A stretch of DNA of 64,000 bases from Hirundichthys speculiger (Eukaryota > Chordata > Actinopteri > Beloniformes > Exocoetidae). Within the stretch, counting starts at the first letter, position 1. Each line of letters opens with the position of its first letter. Under the pieces are notes generated by a model. It ran no database searches. It was not told where the DNA came from and was given only the letters and a program-made list of their open reading frames with translations. Both the position numbers and the translations under genes were made by a program. Shown here in pieces: positions 22,401 through 34,492 of the stretch. The stretch lies in the NCBI GenBank assembly GCA_018398805.1, contig JAGFBZ010000901.1, positions 119,085-183,084 of the forward strand. The letters run 5' to 3'.

Positions 22401-23556
22401 GCAGTTAAATGCTGGCAAACCTGGTCAGGTTTGTGTTGGTTGGTGCGCTTTGTGTATCTCTGCTTGCTTTTGCAGTGAGTGGAGGCGGCAGTGTTTTGTA
22501 AATGGTATCAGGTCATGACTACCTTGTAAGGGGCGTCTGTGAGAGCCTGCGCCGGATTGGGGCGTGGCTGAGCCCTGTAGGTTTGGATCACATGGCTGAG
22601 GTGAATTGCTGCTTCTCTGTCCCTGGAAGGTCCAAGAGCAGGTTCCCTAGGAATTTGCCGGGGGGATTTGGTAGAGTGGTGGCGTTAGTGGTTGGAGCAT
22701 TTGGCTCGGGAGCACGGCCGAGGCTGCAGGTGAGTCGCCACAATTGTGGTTGCTTTTCCGGGCTTGCGGTGCGGTATATAGTGCATAAGTACCCGCCACA
22801 ATACGCGGCCCGAAGACTAGGGAGGAGACTAGTTAACTTTGGGTTAGGCAGATAGTGGGACGGAGTGGTGGTAATGTTTCTAGTTGTGTGGGCTCTGGTT
22901 GATCTGTGTGTGCTGGCTGATTGTGCTGTCTGGAACTTTTTGTGAGGACTCCTTCAGAGGGGTTATTGGAGGACTGTATACGCAATCAGTTGGTGATGAG
23001 CGTCTGAAGGATAATATAACTGCTTTAATTACGAAGAACCTGTTGGTGTGGACAATTTCAGGTCATTGTGAGTTGATCATTTTGGGACAGTTTGAGAACT
23101 CCCTTCTGTTTTGGATTTTATTTGTTACAGCTGTGTGAGCTGAGTACATGTTGATGCACCATGACTCTGCGGCTCATGGTGACGCAGGTTACTGGGGAGG
23201 TAGTAATAGGTGGCGACCAAGTACTGAGGAAAGCTGGTCAGTCCACGTTGTTTGGGGTCAGATAGACCTGCTTGTATAGCATATACCTGTAAGGGGTGTC
23301 ACTGGTAGGTAAAAGGCATTGGAAGGCTGAACGCCCTGTTAAAGTTGGGGTTCGGAGCAGTTCCAAATGTCCTAATCGCAGGTTGCTGCGCTGGTTTTTA
23401 TTTGCAGATATACTGCTTAGTTGTGTGCCGTATTAGGGGCCATGACGACGCGGTGGTAGATGCATGTTCAGGTATGTCCACGTACATCAGGTATGGGTTC
23501 CAGGTCCTCTTCTTGTTGAGCTTCCTGATGGGAACCTCTTTTTACAGCGGGGGGTG

Positions 23557-23959
23557 TGTGACGACTCCTCCACCTGTACACCAGGTGGTGGTGTTGGTTG
23601 CTTTTGGTTTCTTTCTGTTGCAGGTGGAGAGTCGTCAGCCTGAGGAGACACACCTGGGCTCAATGGTTCTCCTCCCATTAAGAAGGCCATTTCCAGACTG
23701 TTTTCCAGACTGCTGTGATGAGGGCTGCTCTGGGGAGCTGGTCCTTGTCACTACGCTGGGATTACTGCTGGCGTCTGAGGCTCTGCTGATGGGCTGTAGG
23801 CTCAGTTGTCCAGACTATGGCTGGCAGAGCGTTTGGCTGGGTTTTTCTTGTCTGTGTTGTGTTGATGCAACTGGTTTAAAATAAACATTTACTGTTGGTA
23901 CCGACTGTCTTCTGCTGCCTCCCTCACTCTTGTCATGGCCTTCGAGCCGGGTTCTGACA
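23557..23959 (+). repeat. 3' LTR (403 bp)
   Basis: Near-identical to the 5' LTR. A 10-bp TTCCAGACTG unit is duplicated near 23690-23712. It is preceded by a short G-rich stretch (AGCGGGGGGTG) that may serve as polypurine tract. Confidence 0.92.
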
Positions 23960-24580
23960 CTATGTTCTTTTTATAATGCATTTTACACTTTTCCGGTATG
24001 AATTTGTTTAAATGTATGGTCTGTAGTTAAGAGGTCCATGTTATTATACCTCTCCTCAGCAAGAGGTCACATTATTGACCCACCCAAAAAACCTTTAAAA
24101 AACTCTATGAGTGTGTAAATATATATATTAAATAACAAAGAGTGGTCTTAAATATATAAAACAATACAAAGTGAACTTCAAACAATATTTTCCCTAAAAT
24201 CCTGCCAAGCAAAGTTCTGTCCTCAGATTCTGTCAACTCCGTCAGATTTTTTTACAATCCTCACTAAATCAGGAAGTAGAATGGTCAGCTATATCCCTGA
24301 TGACCCCCTTTTCTCTCCCTACCTGTTCTGAATGCAACGCTACCACACATACTCTGGTATGTTTTACATTTTTGGATATTTTAGACAAACAATGTTGATA
24401 TTCCTATGGTCACAGCTGGAACATGTCAACACCATCTCTCTGTTATGATAATGTTTTTAAACAGTAGTGGATTGAATTTAGGTATTTTAGTGAGGTTATT
24501 GAGACAGCTAGCAACTGAGGAAAAACCAGCTAGCTGCAGTGAACAATACATGTTTTGGCGGGAAAATACATGCCCTTTTG

Positions 24581-24647
24581 TCAACTCCGTCAGACATCAA
24601 CTCCGTCAGGTGTAGAACCTGACGGAGTTGATGTCTGACGGAGTTGA
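24581..24647. repeat. Perfect inverted repeat, 30-bp arms, 7-bp loop
   Basis: Arm 24581-24610 and its exact reverse complement 24618-24647 are separated by TGTAGAA. Each arm holds two TCAACTCCGTCAG units. It can extrude as a hairpin or cruciform. Confidence 0.95.
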
Positions 24648-25052
24648 AAAATCCACCTATATCCTCTTAATATGCTAATATAATATCATTTGTGAACATA
24701 GTGAAGAATTAAAATATTATTTCAGGGTTTTATTTATACATAAATGTACACATATAGCATTAATTAAATCATTACATATTACATTATTTGACTTTGTACT
24801 GTATACCCTACACTTCTGACTTGTAGAGCATGGATAGGCTGTGGTCTGCTTATTATTGTGTAACTTTCCCAGCGCTTATATTATAATTATACTGTATATT
24901 ACATTAAAGGACCAGTTCATAGATTTTGACAACATATCGTAGTGAAACTGAATATTACATTGAATGGTCATCTCTATGGAGGGATCCACTTCTATGTTCA
25001 TAAAAAGGGCTAATACATGTTTCATTATTTCAATTGTATTGTAGAAAAGCAT

Positions 25053-25366
25053 GACTAGACAGAAATTGTCAGTCGAGGAGCAAAACAGAAGAAATAGAGA
25101 GTATTAACGGAAGAGAAGATAGAAATTAAACAGTGACCCAGAGAGAAAATATGAGATGCAAGAGAAGGAAAGACAAAGGTGGAAGAAGAGTTCAAGACTA
25201 AAAAAGAATACAAATAGGTGACATGGGAGACAGGGCAAAGAGGCACCAGAGAAGGTATTGGAAAGATGCACAGAAAAGGTCCAGACAGCGAAGGTTCAGT
25301 GAAAGTGCAGTGCTGCAAGAAGACATACAAAGATGCGACACACTTCTCATGCAACCTATTAAACAA
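25053..25366 (+). pseudogene. Eroded arginine/lysine-rich coding relic
   Basis: From the ATG at 25050-25052 the plus strand reads 'TRQKLSVEEQNRRNRE' and then several RRK/KRR-rich stretches interrupted by stops. It resembles basic N-termini of uncharacterised multi-copy fish proteins, but I cannot name the family. Confidence 0.25.
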
Positions 25367-25375
25367 GTTAAACCT

Positions 25376-25432
25376 GTTAAAACTAAACTAATTTAGAACT
25401 AAACTAAACTAAACTAACTAAACTAATTAAAC
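25376..25432. repeat. (AACTA)n simple repeat
   Basis: Imperfect repeats of AACTAAACTA. Confidence 0.8.
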
Positions 25433-25587
25433 CTGTTGCTCAAGGCAAGGCAAAAATGAAATCTTAAGTAAGCTAATTGATCCTGTTTCTAGGCAAAATA
25501 TTTTATGTGTTGCAAGCATTTTGAGCAGTTTTGTTGTTAAGGAATATCAATTTAAAATTTGAATCAGCAGTGCAGGGCAGTCACACA

Positions 25588-25643
25588 CACACTTTCTCTC
25601 TCTCTCTCTCGACCCCCCACACATGCGCACACACACACACCAC
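25588..25643. repeat. (CA)n/(CT)n microsatellite
   Basis: Interrupted CA, CT and CA runs. The remaining sequence to 26340 is AT-rich with nothing else recognised. Confidence 0.85.
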
Positions 25644-26344
25644 TTAAAAAAGAGAATTTACAGTATGTTTATCATTATCTGATTTATGTTCAATATAAGA
25701 CAAAGAGTAGTTAGTTCTTCATCTTTTGTCTCTTCCATCTTTTTAAAAACATATTTGTTCATTAATCAGTGATACACATCAGTTCTTCGTCAACACCGTC
25801 AGATGTATGTTTTTGTTCATTTTTGAAAGAAATGTTTATTCTTTTTTCAGTCTATGTTGTTTATGTAATAAAGGACCATCTGATCAACATCCTCATATGT
25901 CTTATTTATCTAAACAAATGCTTTTTTTCATTTTAAAATTAAAAACAAAGATTGAAAATGCAGACATTTAGAAATCTGGGTTTTCAGAATAGTGTGAAAT
26001 CACAACATAAGTTTATATATTGTATTTTATTACATATCAGAGTAACTAAACACTATATCGACATACTTCAGGACTTTAGATTCTTGTTGGACTGGAAGAA
26101 TTAAAATTGTATACTTTTGAGTGTGTCTGACAGAGTTGACACAAATCAAGTTCTAAAGTGAAGCATGTTTATTTTTTTTAAAAGTGTTTTTATTTAGAAC
26201 CTGTTCCTTTACATGGTTAAATAGCTAAGACCCTTCTCTACAGAAATATACAGTTCCAATGAATATAGTGTGCATTTAAAAAAAAAGATTTTTAAACCTG
26301 TTTTGTCCCTTATCTCAAGAATCCCTGATATATATTAATATATA

Positions 26345-26825
26345 ATTAATATAATTATCAAAGTCAAGATCATCCAGTGGTGATGTGTTAAAACGCCATA
26401 TGTTGCTGGTTTTGACATGTTTGTTTATATTTAGAATCAAAGAGATTGGTGCGTGATCACTAATAATGATTATGACTATGTCAGCTGTTTTTGAGATAAT
26501 GGAGTTTCTAATCAGGAAATAATCGATTCGGGAGTAAGAGTAATGGACTTGTGAGTAAAAATGAAAATTCTTTATCTTTTGGGTGTTTTAGTCTCCAGCC
26601 ATCTCCAAGACCCAGATCAGCCATAAACTGTTTAACTGTTTCTGAAGATTGATAGTTATAGGTTCGATTGGTGTTATTAGACTTATCAAGCGCAGGGTTA
26701 AGAACTGTATTAAAGTCTCCGCCTATAATTATTGGTGAGCTTGATAAATTGGAAATAGTAAAGAAGTAAAGCAGTAAAGAAGGTATGAAAGAAAGCAGAA
26801 TCATCTTTGTTTGGCCCATAATAAA
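26345..26825 (-). pseudogene. L1-type endonuclease C-terminal fragment
   Basis: The minus strand reads 'PIIIGGDFNTVLNPALD', the GDFN motif of L1 apurinic endonucleases, then a region ending in an 'SDHAPISL'-type motif after a frameshift near 26520. No reverse transcriptase follows. It is from a different L1 lineage than the elements at 49.6-62.4 kb, judging by sequence. Confidence 0.72.
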
Positions 26826-26904
26826 TGTTTATCCTGTTCGGCCCGTGACCTGAAGTGTGTTTTGAATGTTGGCCCCCTGTGCAATTGAGTTTGACACCCC
26901 TGCT
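26826..26904. mobile_element. End of a CAGGGGTGTCAAAC-type MITE
   Basis: Reads into GAGTTTGACACCCCTGC, the inverse of a hAT-type MITE end similar to that at 9473. Only one end is present. Confidence 0.5.
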
Positions 26905-26909
26905 CTAAG

Positions 26910-28090
26910 GGGTCTTTTGCCGTTCCCCTTATTTTTGGAATCTAAATTATACTAAAATTCAAAATTCAAACTTTAAATTTAAGCACTGTAATCAATTTAA
27001 CCAATCAATCAACTGATTCCAATCTGAGCTGCAAACCTGTACACATAGTTGGGGATGGGGGTTTGGCTGCTAAGAGGGGTCACATTTAGTAGACAGCGCT
27101 CCATTATTCCCTGTTTAGCTCGCAGATGTAGGCTGTGCCCTTTGGGTGGGAACCGCGTTTTCTACTGCTGTGATCTAGATAAGCTTTTCATATATGCAAG
27201 GAAAATGAGGTGCAAAAACAAAAAGTGGGGACTGTAATATTAAAACTGAATTTTGGGGCCTTAATCGCTTTGTCATAAGTCCACGAATTCTGGTTATGAT
27301 TCCTGTCTTTCGAATGCCTTAGTGTTGTTATCATTCTGGCTCCATCAAGTCTGCTAAATTCTGACACGTAGGCATCTAGAGAACTTATCCATTGTCCTGA
27401 TGTTTTCATGTGATGTTTTAAAGACGGCTGTCTCATACTGACAATTTGTCATTTATGATCATCCTTCATTCTGTGATGTGAGTTAATGACCTCTCTGAAT
27501 TGTATACAATGGAGATTAAATGTTCTTTGCACCCTCTGTCCAATTGTCGAGTCAAGTGTTTGTTAAGTGTTTTATTATTGCCTCACCAGAACTCACTAAT
27601 AATTAATAAACTATACTTTAAAAGTGAAAATGTAATCAACAGATGCCTATGTTGCAAGTTACATATTCACACGAGAAACAGTCGTGCAACAGTAACTGTA
27701 GATAACACTGGAATTTTAAATGGCAACATTTCTATAATCCATTTGCTCAAAAGAAATAATGGTAAATTAAGTTCTAGTAAATTAATAGAAAATATATCAA
27801 TAAAATAACTATTCAATTAACAACCAAAAGATTAAACTATTTTTTTTAACTCTGGTGTTGTTTCATGTGGGTTCAAATATCTGCACGTTGATTAGAAATC
27901 AACACTTTCGTCAGAGCTATTTCGTATTCAGCCATTTTTTTTTTGCATCATTTTACCAGAGGTTGGGAGAGCTTCAACAACAAATCGTGCTCTGTGATGA
28001 ACGTGCACACTCGTATTTTCAAGTTCTGGACATGGTCAGTCATTGATGCTGGTCCATCAGCTGTGGTGGTTGCTCCTGGTAACAGTGTTG
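26910..28090. other. No gene recognised
   Basis: AT-rich sequence. A short segment near 27650-27700 resembles 40880-40920 inside a hAT element, so some of this is probably eroded transposon. Confidence 0.3.
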
Positions 28091-28095
28091 TAGAG

Positions 28096-28200
28096 CGGTG
28101 GTCCCCAACCCCCGGTCCCCGGCCAGGTACCGATCCGTAGGTCATTTGGTACTGGGCCGCAGAGGGAAAAAAAAACTTCCATTATTACCGTTTGATTTAT
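28096..28200. mobile_element. hAT-type terminus fragment
   Basis: GGTGGTCCCCAACCCCCGG followed by 'GGTACCGATCCGTAGGTC' resembles the ends of a common vertebrate hAT family. No partner end is found within 10 kb. Confidence 0.5.
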
Positions 28201-28348
28201 TATTCGAGTCTAAATGATGTTTTATTTTGAAAAATGACCAAATTCGTTCCATTACATCCGTCTATGACTGATTTTTGACTTCCAGACCCGTGTCTGGGTG
28301 ACGTAGCAAAATTAGTAAAACAAACAACGTCTTCAGAAAGTGTCTTTG

Positions 28349-28442
28349 TGTGGTACGACGGAGTATTAGGGCCACACTGAGAAAAAAAAATTTGTGGGCA
28401 ATGATTTTTTTTTTTCATTCCTCACTTACGAGAAGAAAGTCG
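28349..28442. repeat. Left inverted repeat flanking the 20/25-bp array
   Basis: About 94 bp, the reverse complement of 37741-37832 with roughly six differences. Confidence 0.88.
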
Positions 28443-30193
28443 AAATGCAGTTTCCATAATAACATTGCCTTAAAGATTTATTCAAACCAGCTTTACTCTA
28501 CCAACATAATGTGCTTTTAGCACATAGACACAAGACGATAAATATTCATACTTTGAAGAGATTGTGTCAGAAATTGCGCCTATTCAGAAAAAGAAACTAC
28601 ACCAATTCTGGAATTCTGGAAACTGCATTTCAACTTTATTCTCCACATTTCGACTTTGTTCTCAACATTTCGTCTTTATTCTCGACATTTCGACTTTATT
28701 CTGGAAACTACATCTCGACTTTATTCTCAACATCTCGACTTTATTCTCAACATTTCGTCTTTATTCTCGACATTTCGACTTTATTCTGCAAACTGCATTT
28801 CGACTTTATTCTCGACATTTCGACTTTAATCTGGAAACTACATTTCGACTTTATTCTCGACATTTCGACTTTATTCTGAAAACTGCATTTCGACTTTATT
28901 CTCGACATTTCGACTTTATTCTGGAAACTACATTTCAACTTTATTCTCAACATTTCGACTTTTTTCTGGAAACTGCATTTCGATTTTATTCTCAACATTT
29001 CGACTTTATTCTCAACATTTCGACTTCATTCTCGACATTTCGACTTTGTTCTCGACATTTCGCCTTTGTTCTCGACATTTTGAATTTATTCTGGAAACTA
29101 CATTTCGACTTTATTCTCAACATTTCGACTTTATTCTGGAAACTACATTTCGACTTTATTCTGAAAACTAAATTTCGACTTTATTCTGAAAACTAAATTT
29201 CGACTTTATTCTCAACATTTTGACTTTATTCTGGAAACTACATTGCGACTTTATTCTCGACATTTTGACTTTATTCTGGAAACTACATTTCAACTTTATT
29301 CTGGAAACCACATTTCGTCTTTATTCTGGAAACTACATTTCGACTTTGTTCTCAACATTTCGACTTTATTCTCGACATTTTGAATTTATTCTGGAAACTA
29401 CATTGCGACTTAATTCTCGACATTTTTTACTTTATTCTGGAAACTACATTTCAACTTTATTCTGGAAACTACATTTCGTCTTTATTCTGGAAACTACATT
29501 TCGACTTTGTTCTCAACATTTCGACTTTATTCTCGACATTTTGAATTTATTCTGGAAACTACATTTCGACTTTATTCTCAACATTTCGACTTTATTCTGG
29601 AAACTACATTTCAATTTTATTCTCAACATTTCGACTTTATTCTGGAAACTACATTTCGACTTTATTCTGAAAACTAAATTTCGACTTTATTCTCAACATT
29701 TTGACTTTATTCTGGAAACTACATTTCGACTTTATTCTCAACATTTCAACTTTATTCTGGAAACTACATTTCAACTTTATTCTCAACATTTTGACTTTAT
29801 TCTGGAAACTACATTTCATCTTTATTCTGGAAACTACATTGCGACTTAATTCTCGACATTTCGACTTTATTCTGGAAACTACATTTCGACTTTATTCTGA
29901 AAACTAAATTTCGACTTTATTCTCAACATTTTGACTTTATTCTGGAAACTACATTGCGACTTTATTCTCGACATTTTGACTTTATTCTGGAAACTACATT
30001 TCAACTTTATTCTGGAAACTACATTTCGTCTTTATTCTGGAAACTACATTTCGTCTTTATTCTCGACATTTCGACTTTATTCTGGAACCTGCATTTTGAC
30101 TTTATTCTCGACATTTTGACTTTATTCTGGAAACTACATTGCGACTTAATTCTCGACATTTTTTACTTTATTCTGGAAACTACATTTCAACTT

Positions 30194-33100
30194 CTCCTCC
30201 ATGAGTCACCACCTTATCGTGGTGGAGGGGTGTGCGTGTCCCAGTGATCCTAGGAGCTATGTTGTCGGGGGCTTTATGCCCCTGGAAGGGTCACCCATGG
30301 CAAACAGGTCTCTAGGTGAGGGACCAGACAAAGTGTGGCTCACAGACCTCTATGATGAACGAAAACATTGGACCAAGGTTTCCCTTGCCCGGACGCGGGT
30401 CACCGGGGCCCCCCTCTGGAGCCAGGCCTGGAGGTGGGGCTCGGAGGCGAGCGCCTGGTGGCCGGGCCTTTGCCCATGGGGCCCGGCCGGGCTCAGCCCG
30501 AAAGGGAGACATGGGCCCCCACTCCCGTGGACTCACCACCTGCAGGAGGGGTCATAGAGGTCGGGTGCGTAGAGAGCTGGGCGGTGGCCGGATTCGGGGA
30601 CCCTGGCGGTCCGATCCTCGGCTGCAGAAGCTAACTCTAGGGACGTGGAATGTCACCTCTCTGGCGGGGAAGGAGCCTGAGCTGGTGTGTGAGGTCGAGC
30701 GGTTCCAGCTAGATATAGTTGGACTCACCTCGACGCACAGCTTGGGCTCTGGAACCAGTATCCTCGAGAGGGGTTGGACTCTCTTCCACTCTGGAGTTGC
30801 TCCGGGTGAGAGGCGCCGAGCTGGTGTGGGCATACTTATTGCCCCCCGACTTGGCGCCTGTACATTGGGGTTTACCCCAGTGGACGAAAGGGTAGCCTCT
30901 CTCCGCCTCCGGGTGGGGGGACGGGTCCTGACTGTTGTTTGTGCTTACGCACCAAATAGCAGTTCAGAGTACCCACCCTTTTTGGAGTCCTTGGATGGAG
31001 TATTGGAGAATGTTCCATCTGGGGACTCCCTCGTTCTGCTGGGGGACTTCAATGCTCACGTGGGCAATGACAGTGAGACCTGGAGGGGTGTGGTTGGGAG
31101 GCAGGGCCCCCCTGATCTGAACCAGAGTGGTGTTTCGTTGTTGGACTTCTGTGCTCGTCATGGACTGTCCATAACGAACACCATGTTCAAGCATAAGAGT
31201 GTCCACATGTGCACTTGGCACCAGGACACTCTAGGCCGCAGTTCGATGATCGACTTCATAATCGTATCGTCGGATTTGCGGCCGCATGTCTTGGACACTC
31301 GGGTGAAGAGAGGGGCGGAGCTGTCAACTGATCACCACCTGGTGGTGGGTTGGCTCAGATGGTGGGGGAGGATGCCGGTCAGACCTGGCAGGCCCAAACG
31401 TGTTGTGAGGGTCTGCTGGGAACGTCTGGCAGAGTCTCCTGTCAGAGAGAGCTTTAACTCACACCTCCGGCAGAACTTCGACCATGTTCCGAGGGAGGCA
31501 GGGGACATTGAGTCCGAGTGGGCTATGTTCCGGGCCTCTATTGTTGAGGCGGCCGACCGGAGCTGTGGCCGTAAGGTCGTTGGTGCCTGTCGTGGCGGCA
31601 ATCCCAGAACTCGTTGGTGGACACCAGCAGTGAGGGATGCCGTCAAGCTGAAGGAGTCCTATCAGGCCTTTTTGGCATGTGGGACTCTGGAGGCAGCTGA
31701 CAGGTATCGGCAGGCTAAGCGGAACGCGGCTTCGGCGGTTGCTGAGGCAAAAACTCGGACATGGGAGGAGTTTGGAGAGGCCATGGAGAACGACTTCCGA
31801 ACGGCTTCGAAGAAATTCTGGTCCACCATCCGGCGTCTCAGGAGGGGGAAGCAGTGCTCCGTCAACACTGTATACAGTGGGGATGGGGAGCTGTTGACCT
31901 CGACTCGGGACGTTGTGGATCGGTGGAGGGAATACTTCGAAGACCTCCTCAATCCCGCCGACACGTCCTCCAATGAGGAGGCAGAGTCTGGGGACTCAGG
32001 GGCGGACTCTCCTATCTCTGGGGCTGAGGTTGCCGAGGTGGTTAAAAAGCTCCTCGGTGGCCGGGCCCCGGGTGTGGATGAGATCCGCCCGGAGTTCCTC
32101 AAGGCTCTGGATGCTGAGGGGCTGTCTTGGTTGACACGCCTCTGCAACATCGCGTGGACGTCGGGGACAGTACCGCTGGATTGGCAGACTGGGGTGGTGG
32201 TCCCCCTCTTTAAAAAGGGGGACCGGAGGGTGTGTTCCAACTACATGGGGATCACACTCCTCAGCCTCCCTGGGAAGGTCTATTCAGGGGTCCTGGAGAG
32301 GAGGGTCCGTCGGATAGTTGAATCTCGGATTGAGGAGGAGCAGTGTGGTTTTCGTCCCGGCCGTGGAACGGTGGACCAGCTCTACACCCTTTTCAGGGTC
32401 TTGGAGGGGGCATGGGAGTTCGCCCAACCAGTCTACATGTGTTTTGTGGACTTGGAGAAGGCGTTCGACCGTGTTCCCCGGGGATTCCTATGGGGGGTGC
32501 TTCGGGAGTATGGGGTGCCGGACTCCCTTATACGGGCTGTCCTGTCCCTGTACGACCGGTGCCAGAGTTTGGTCCGCATTGCCGGCAGTAAGTCGGATTC
32601 GTTTCCAGTGAGAGTTGGACTCCGCCAAGGCTGCCCTTTGTCACCGATTCTGTTCATTACTTTTATGGACAGAATTTCTAGGCGCAGCCGAGGTGTTGGG
32701 GGGATCCGGTTCGGTGGCCTCAGGATTGGGTCTCTGCTATTTGCAGATGATGTGGTTCTGTTGGCTTCATCGAGCCGTGACCTACAACTCTCGCTGGAGC
32801 AATTCGCAGCCGGTTGTGAAGCGGCTGGGATGAGAATCAGCACCTCCAAATCCGAGACCATGGTCCTCAGCCGGAAAAGGGTGGAGTGCCTTCTCCGGGT
32901 TGGGGATGAGGTCCTTCCCCAAGTGGAGGAGTTTAAGTATCTCGGGATCTTGTTCACGAGTGAGGGCAGGATGGAGCGGGAGATCGACAGACGGATCGGT
33001 GCGGCATCTGCAGTGATGCGGGTGCTGCGCCGTTCTGTTGTGGTAAAGAAGGAGCTGAGTCGGAAGGCGAAGCTCTCTATTTACTGGTCGATCTACGTTC

Positions 33101-33552
33101 CTACCCTCACCTATGGTCATGAGCTTTGGGTAGTGACCGAAAGAACAAGATCGCGGATACAAGCGGCTGAAATGAGCTTCCTTCGCAGGGTGGCCGGGCT
33201 CTCCCTTAGAGATAGGGTGAGAAGCTCGGTCATCCGGGAGGGGCTCAGAGTAGAACCGCTGCTCCTCCGCATCAAGAGGAGCCAGATAAGGTGGCTCGGG
33301 CATCTGGTTAGGATGCCTCCTGGACGCCTCCCTGGTGAGGTGTTCCGGGCACGGCCCACCGGGAGGAGACCCCGGGGAAGACCCAGGACACGCTGGAGGG
33401 ACTATGTCTGTCGGCTGGCCTGGGAACGCCTCGGGATCCCCCCAGAGGAGCTGGAAGAAGTGGCCGGGGAGAGGGGGGTCTGGGCCTCCTTACTCCGGCT
33501 GATGCCCCCGCGACCCGACCTCGGATAAGCGGAAGAAGACGGTACGGTACGG
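30194..33552 (+). mobile_element. Rex3: Full-length Rex3 LINE (RTE clade)
   Basis: The element begins with the 5' leader containing 'GAGTCACCACCTTATCGTGG' and ends after GATAAGCGGAAGAAG with short GGTAC repeats, an RTE-like short repeat tail instead of poly(A). TACATTTCAACTT is present on both sides (30181-30193 and 33553-33565), consistent with a TSD, although the target itself is repetitive. Part of the reverse-transcriptase region (about 32182-32201) matches, from memory, the standard Rex3 PCR primer site. It is one of the youngest insertions here, since its frame is intact. Confidence 0.9.
30352..33528 (+). CDS. Rex3 endonuclease-reverse transcriptase polyprotein
   Basis: An uninterrupted frame of 1058 codons counted from the first ATG; the frame is open 12 codons further upstream without an ATG, so the true start is uncertain. 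The apurinic-type endonuclease covers about residues 95-340: GTWNV at 97-101, GDFNAHVG at 231-238 and STDHHLVV near 325. The reverse transcriptase follows from about 610 to 870, with QGCPLSP and the catalytic FADD at 797-800. The C-terminus ends in the [11 protein letters not shown] motif and 'PPRPD'. It nicks target DNA and copies its own RNA there. All motifs are present, so the enzyme could be functional. The high G+C contrasts with the AT-rich array around it. Confidence 0.92.
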   Translation: MMNENIGPRFPLPGRGSPGPPSGARPGGGARRRAPGGRAFAHGARPGSARKGDMGPHSRGLTTCRRGHRGRVRRELGGGRIRGPWRSDPRLQKLTLGTWNVTSLAGKEPELVCEVERFQLDIVGLTSTHSLGSGTSILERGWTLFHSGVAPGERRRAGVGILIAPRLGACTLGFTPVDERVASLRLRVGGRVLTVVCAYAPNSSSEYPPFLESLDGVLENVPSGDSLVLLGDFNAHVGNDSETWRGVVGRQGPPDLNQSGVSLLDFCARHGLSITNTMFKHKSVHMCTWHQDTLGRSSMIDFIIVSSDLRPHVLDTRVKRGAELSTDHHLVVGWLRWWGRMPVRPGRPKRVVRVCWERLAESPVRESFNSHLRQNFDHVPREAGDIESEWAMFRASIVEAADRSCGRKVVGACRGGNPRTRWWTPAVRDAVKLKESYQAFLACGTLEAADRYRQAKRNAASAVAEAKTRTWEEFGEAMENDFRTASKKFWSTIRRLRRGKQCSVNTVYSGDGELLTSTRDVVDRWREYFEDLLNPADTSSNEEAESGDSGADSPISGAEVAEVVKKLLGGRAPGVDEIRPEFLKALDAEGLSWLTRLCNIAWTSGTVPLDWQTGVVVPLFKKGDRRVCSNYMGITLLSLPGKVYSGVLERRVRRIVESRIEEEQCGFRPGRGTVDQLYTLFRVLEGAWEFAQPVYMCFVDLEKAFDRVPRGFLWGVLREYGVPDSLIRAVLSLYDRCQSLVRIAGSKSDSFPVRVGLRQGCPLSPILFITFMDRISRRSRGVGGIRFGGLRIGSLLFADDVVLLASSSRDLQLSLEQFAAGCEAAGMRISTSKSETMVLSRKRVECLLRVGDEVLPQVEEFKYLGILFTSEGRMEREIDRRIGAASAVMRVLRRSVVVKKELSRKAKLSIYWSIYVPTLTYGHELWVVTERTRSRIQAAEMSFLRRVAGLSLRDRVRSSVIREGLRVEPLLLRIKRSQIRWLGHLVRMPPGRLPGEVFRARPTGRRPRGRPRTRWRDYVCRLAWERLGIPPEELEEVAGERGVWASLLRLMPPRPDLG

Positions 33553-34492
33553 TACATTTCAACTTTATTCTGGAAACTACATTTCGTCTTTATTCTGGAA
33601 ACTACATTTCGACTTTGTTCTCAACATTTCGACTTTATTCTCGACATTTTGAATTTATTCTGGAAACTACATTTCGACTTTATTCTCAACATTTCGACTT
33701 TATTCTGGAAACTACATTTTAACTTTATTCTCAACATTTCGACTTTATTCTGGAAACTAAATTTCGACTTTATTCTCAACATTTTGACTTTATTCTGGAA
33801 ACTACATTTCGACTTTATTCTCAACATTTCAACTTTATTCTGGAAACTACATTTCAACTTTATTCTCAACATTTCGACTTTATTCTGGAAACTACATTTC
33901 ATCTTTATTCTGGAAACTACATTGCGACTTAATTCTCAACATTTTGACTTTATTCTGGAAACTACATTTCGTCTTTATTCTCGACATTTCGACTTTATTC
34001 TGGAAACTACATTTCGACTTTATTCTGGAAACTACATTTCGTCTTTATTCTCGACATTTCGACTTTATTCTCGACATTTCAATTTTATTCTCAACATTTC
34101 GACTTTATTCTGGAAACTACATTGCGACTTAATTCTCGACATTTTGACTTTATTCTGGAAACTACATTTAGTCGTTATTCTCGACATTTTGACTTTATTC
34201 TCAACATTTCGACTTTATTCTCGACATTTCAACTTTATTCTCAACATTGCGACTTAATTCTCAACATTTCGACTTTATTCTGGAAACTACATTTCAACTT
34301 TATTCTGGAAACTACATTTCGTCTTTATTCTCAACATTTTGACTTTATTTTGGAACCTGCATTTCGACTTTATTCTCGACATTTTGACTTTATTCTGGAA
34401 ACTACATTTCAACTTTATTCTGGAAACTACATTTCGACTTTATTCTGGAAACTACATTTCATCTTTATTCTGGAAACTACATTGCGACTTAA

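Larger units (their letters stand above)
21979..23959 (+). mobile_element. Non-autonomous LTR retrotransposon, complete, 4-bp TSD
   Basis: Two direct LTRs (21979-22380 and 23557-23959) start TG and end CA. The insertion is flanked by CTAT at 21975-21978 and 23960-23963. The LTRs differ by about three substitutions and one local 10-bp duplication, so the insertion is recent. The ~1.18 kb interior has no gag, protease, reverse transcriptase or envelope homology; it must rely on a partner element for mobility. The 4-bp TSD and proline-type primer site resemble vertebrate retrovirus-like (gamma/epsilon type) elements. The plus orientation follows from the primer site next to the left LTR. Confidence 0.9.
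24231..26141. mobile_element. Candidate DNA element bounded by inverted GTCAACTCCGTCAGA motifs
   Basis: TGTCAACTCCGTCAGA at 24231-24246 is opposed by TCTGACAGAGTTGACA at 26126-26141 (one mismatch). More copies lie inside: the palindrome at 24581-24647 and GTCAACACCGTCAGA at 25789-25803. The true ends and TSD were not found, so the element class is open. Confidence 0.35.

Noticed and set aside
22502..22855. 117-codon frame in the interior of the LTR element as a gag gene
   Set aside because: No matrix, capsid or zinc-knuckle motif, and no following pol. Arg/Gly-rich composition fits GC-rich leader sequence.
26508..26819. A stand-alone hydrophobic protein on the minus strand
   Set aside because: The central part is an L1 endonuclease GDFN segment; the hydrophobic start precedes the homology and has no support.
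28564..30250. Long open frames in the array (up to about 210 codons) on the plus strand
   Set aside because: They translate into the periodic Phe/Leu/Tyr/Trp repeat of the 20/25-bp units in several frames at once. There is no start context or domain; a by-product of the repeat.
31662..33303. Minus-strand frames of 80-192 codons inside Rex3
   Set aside because: They are opposite-strand shadows of a GC-rich gene with strong codon bias; no homology.
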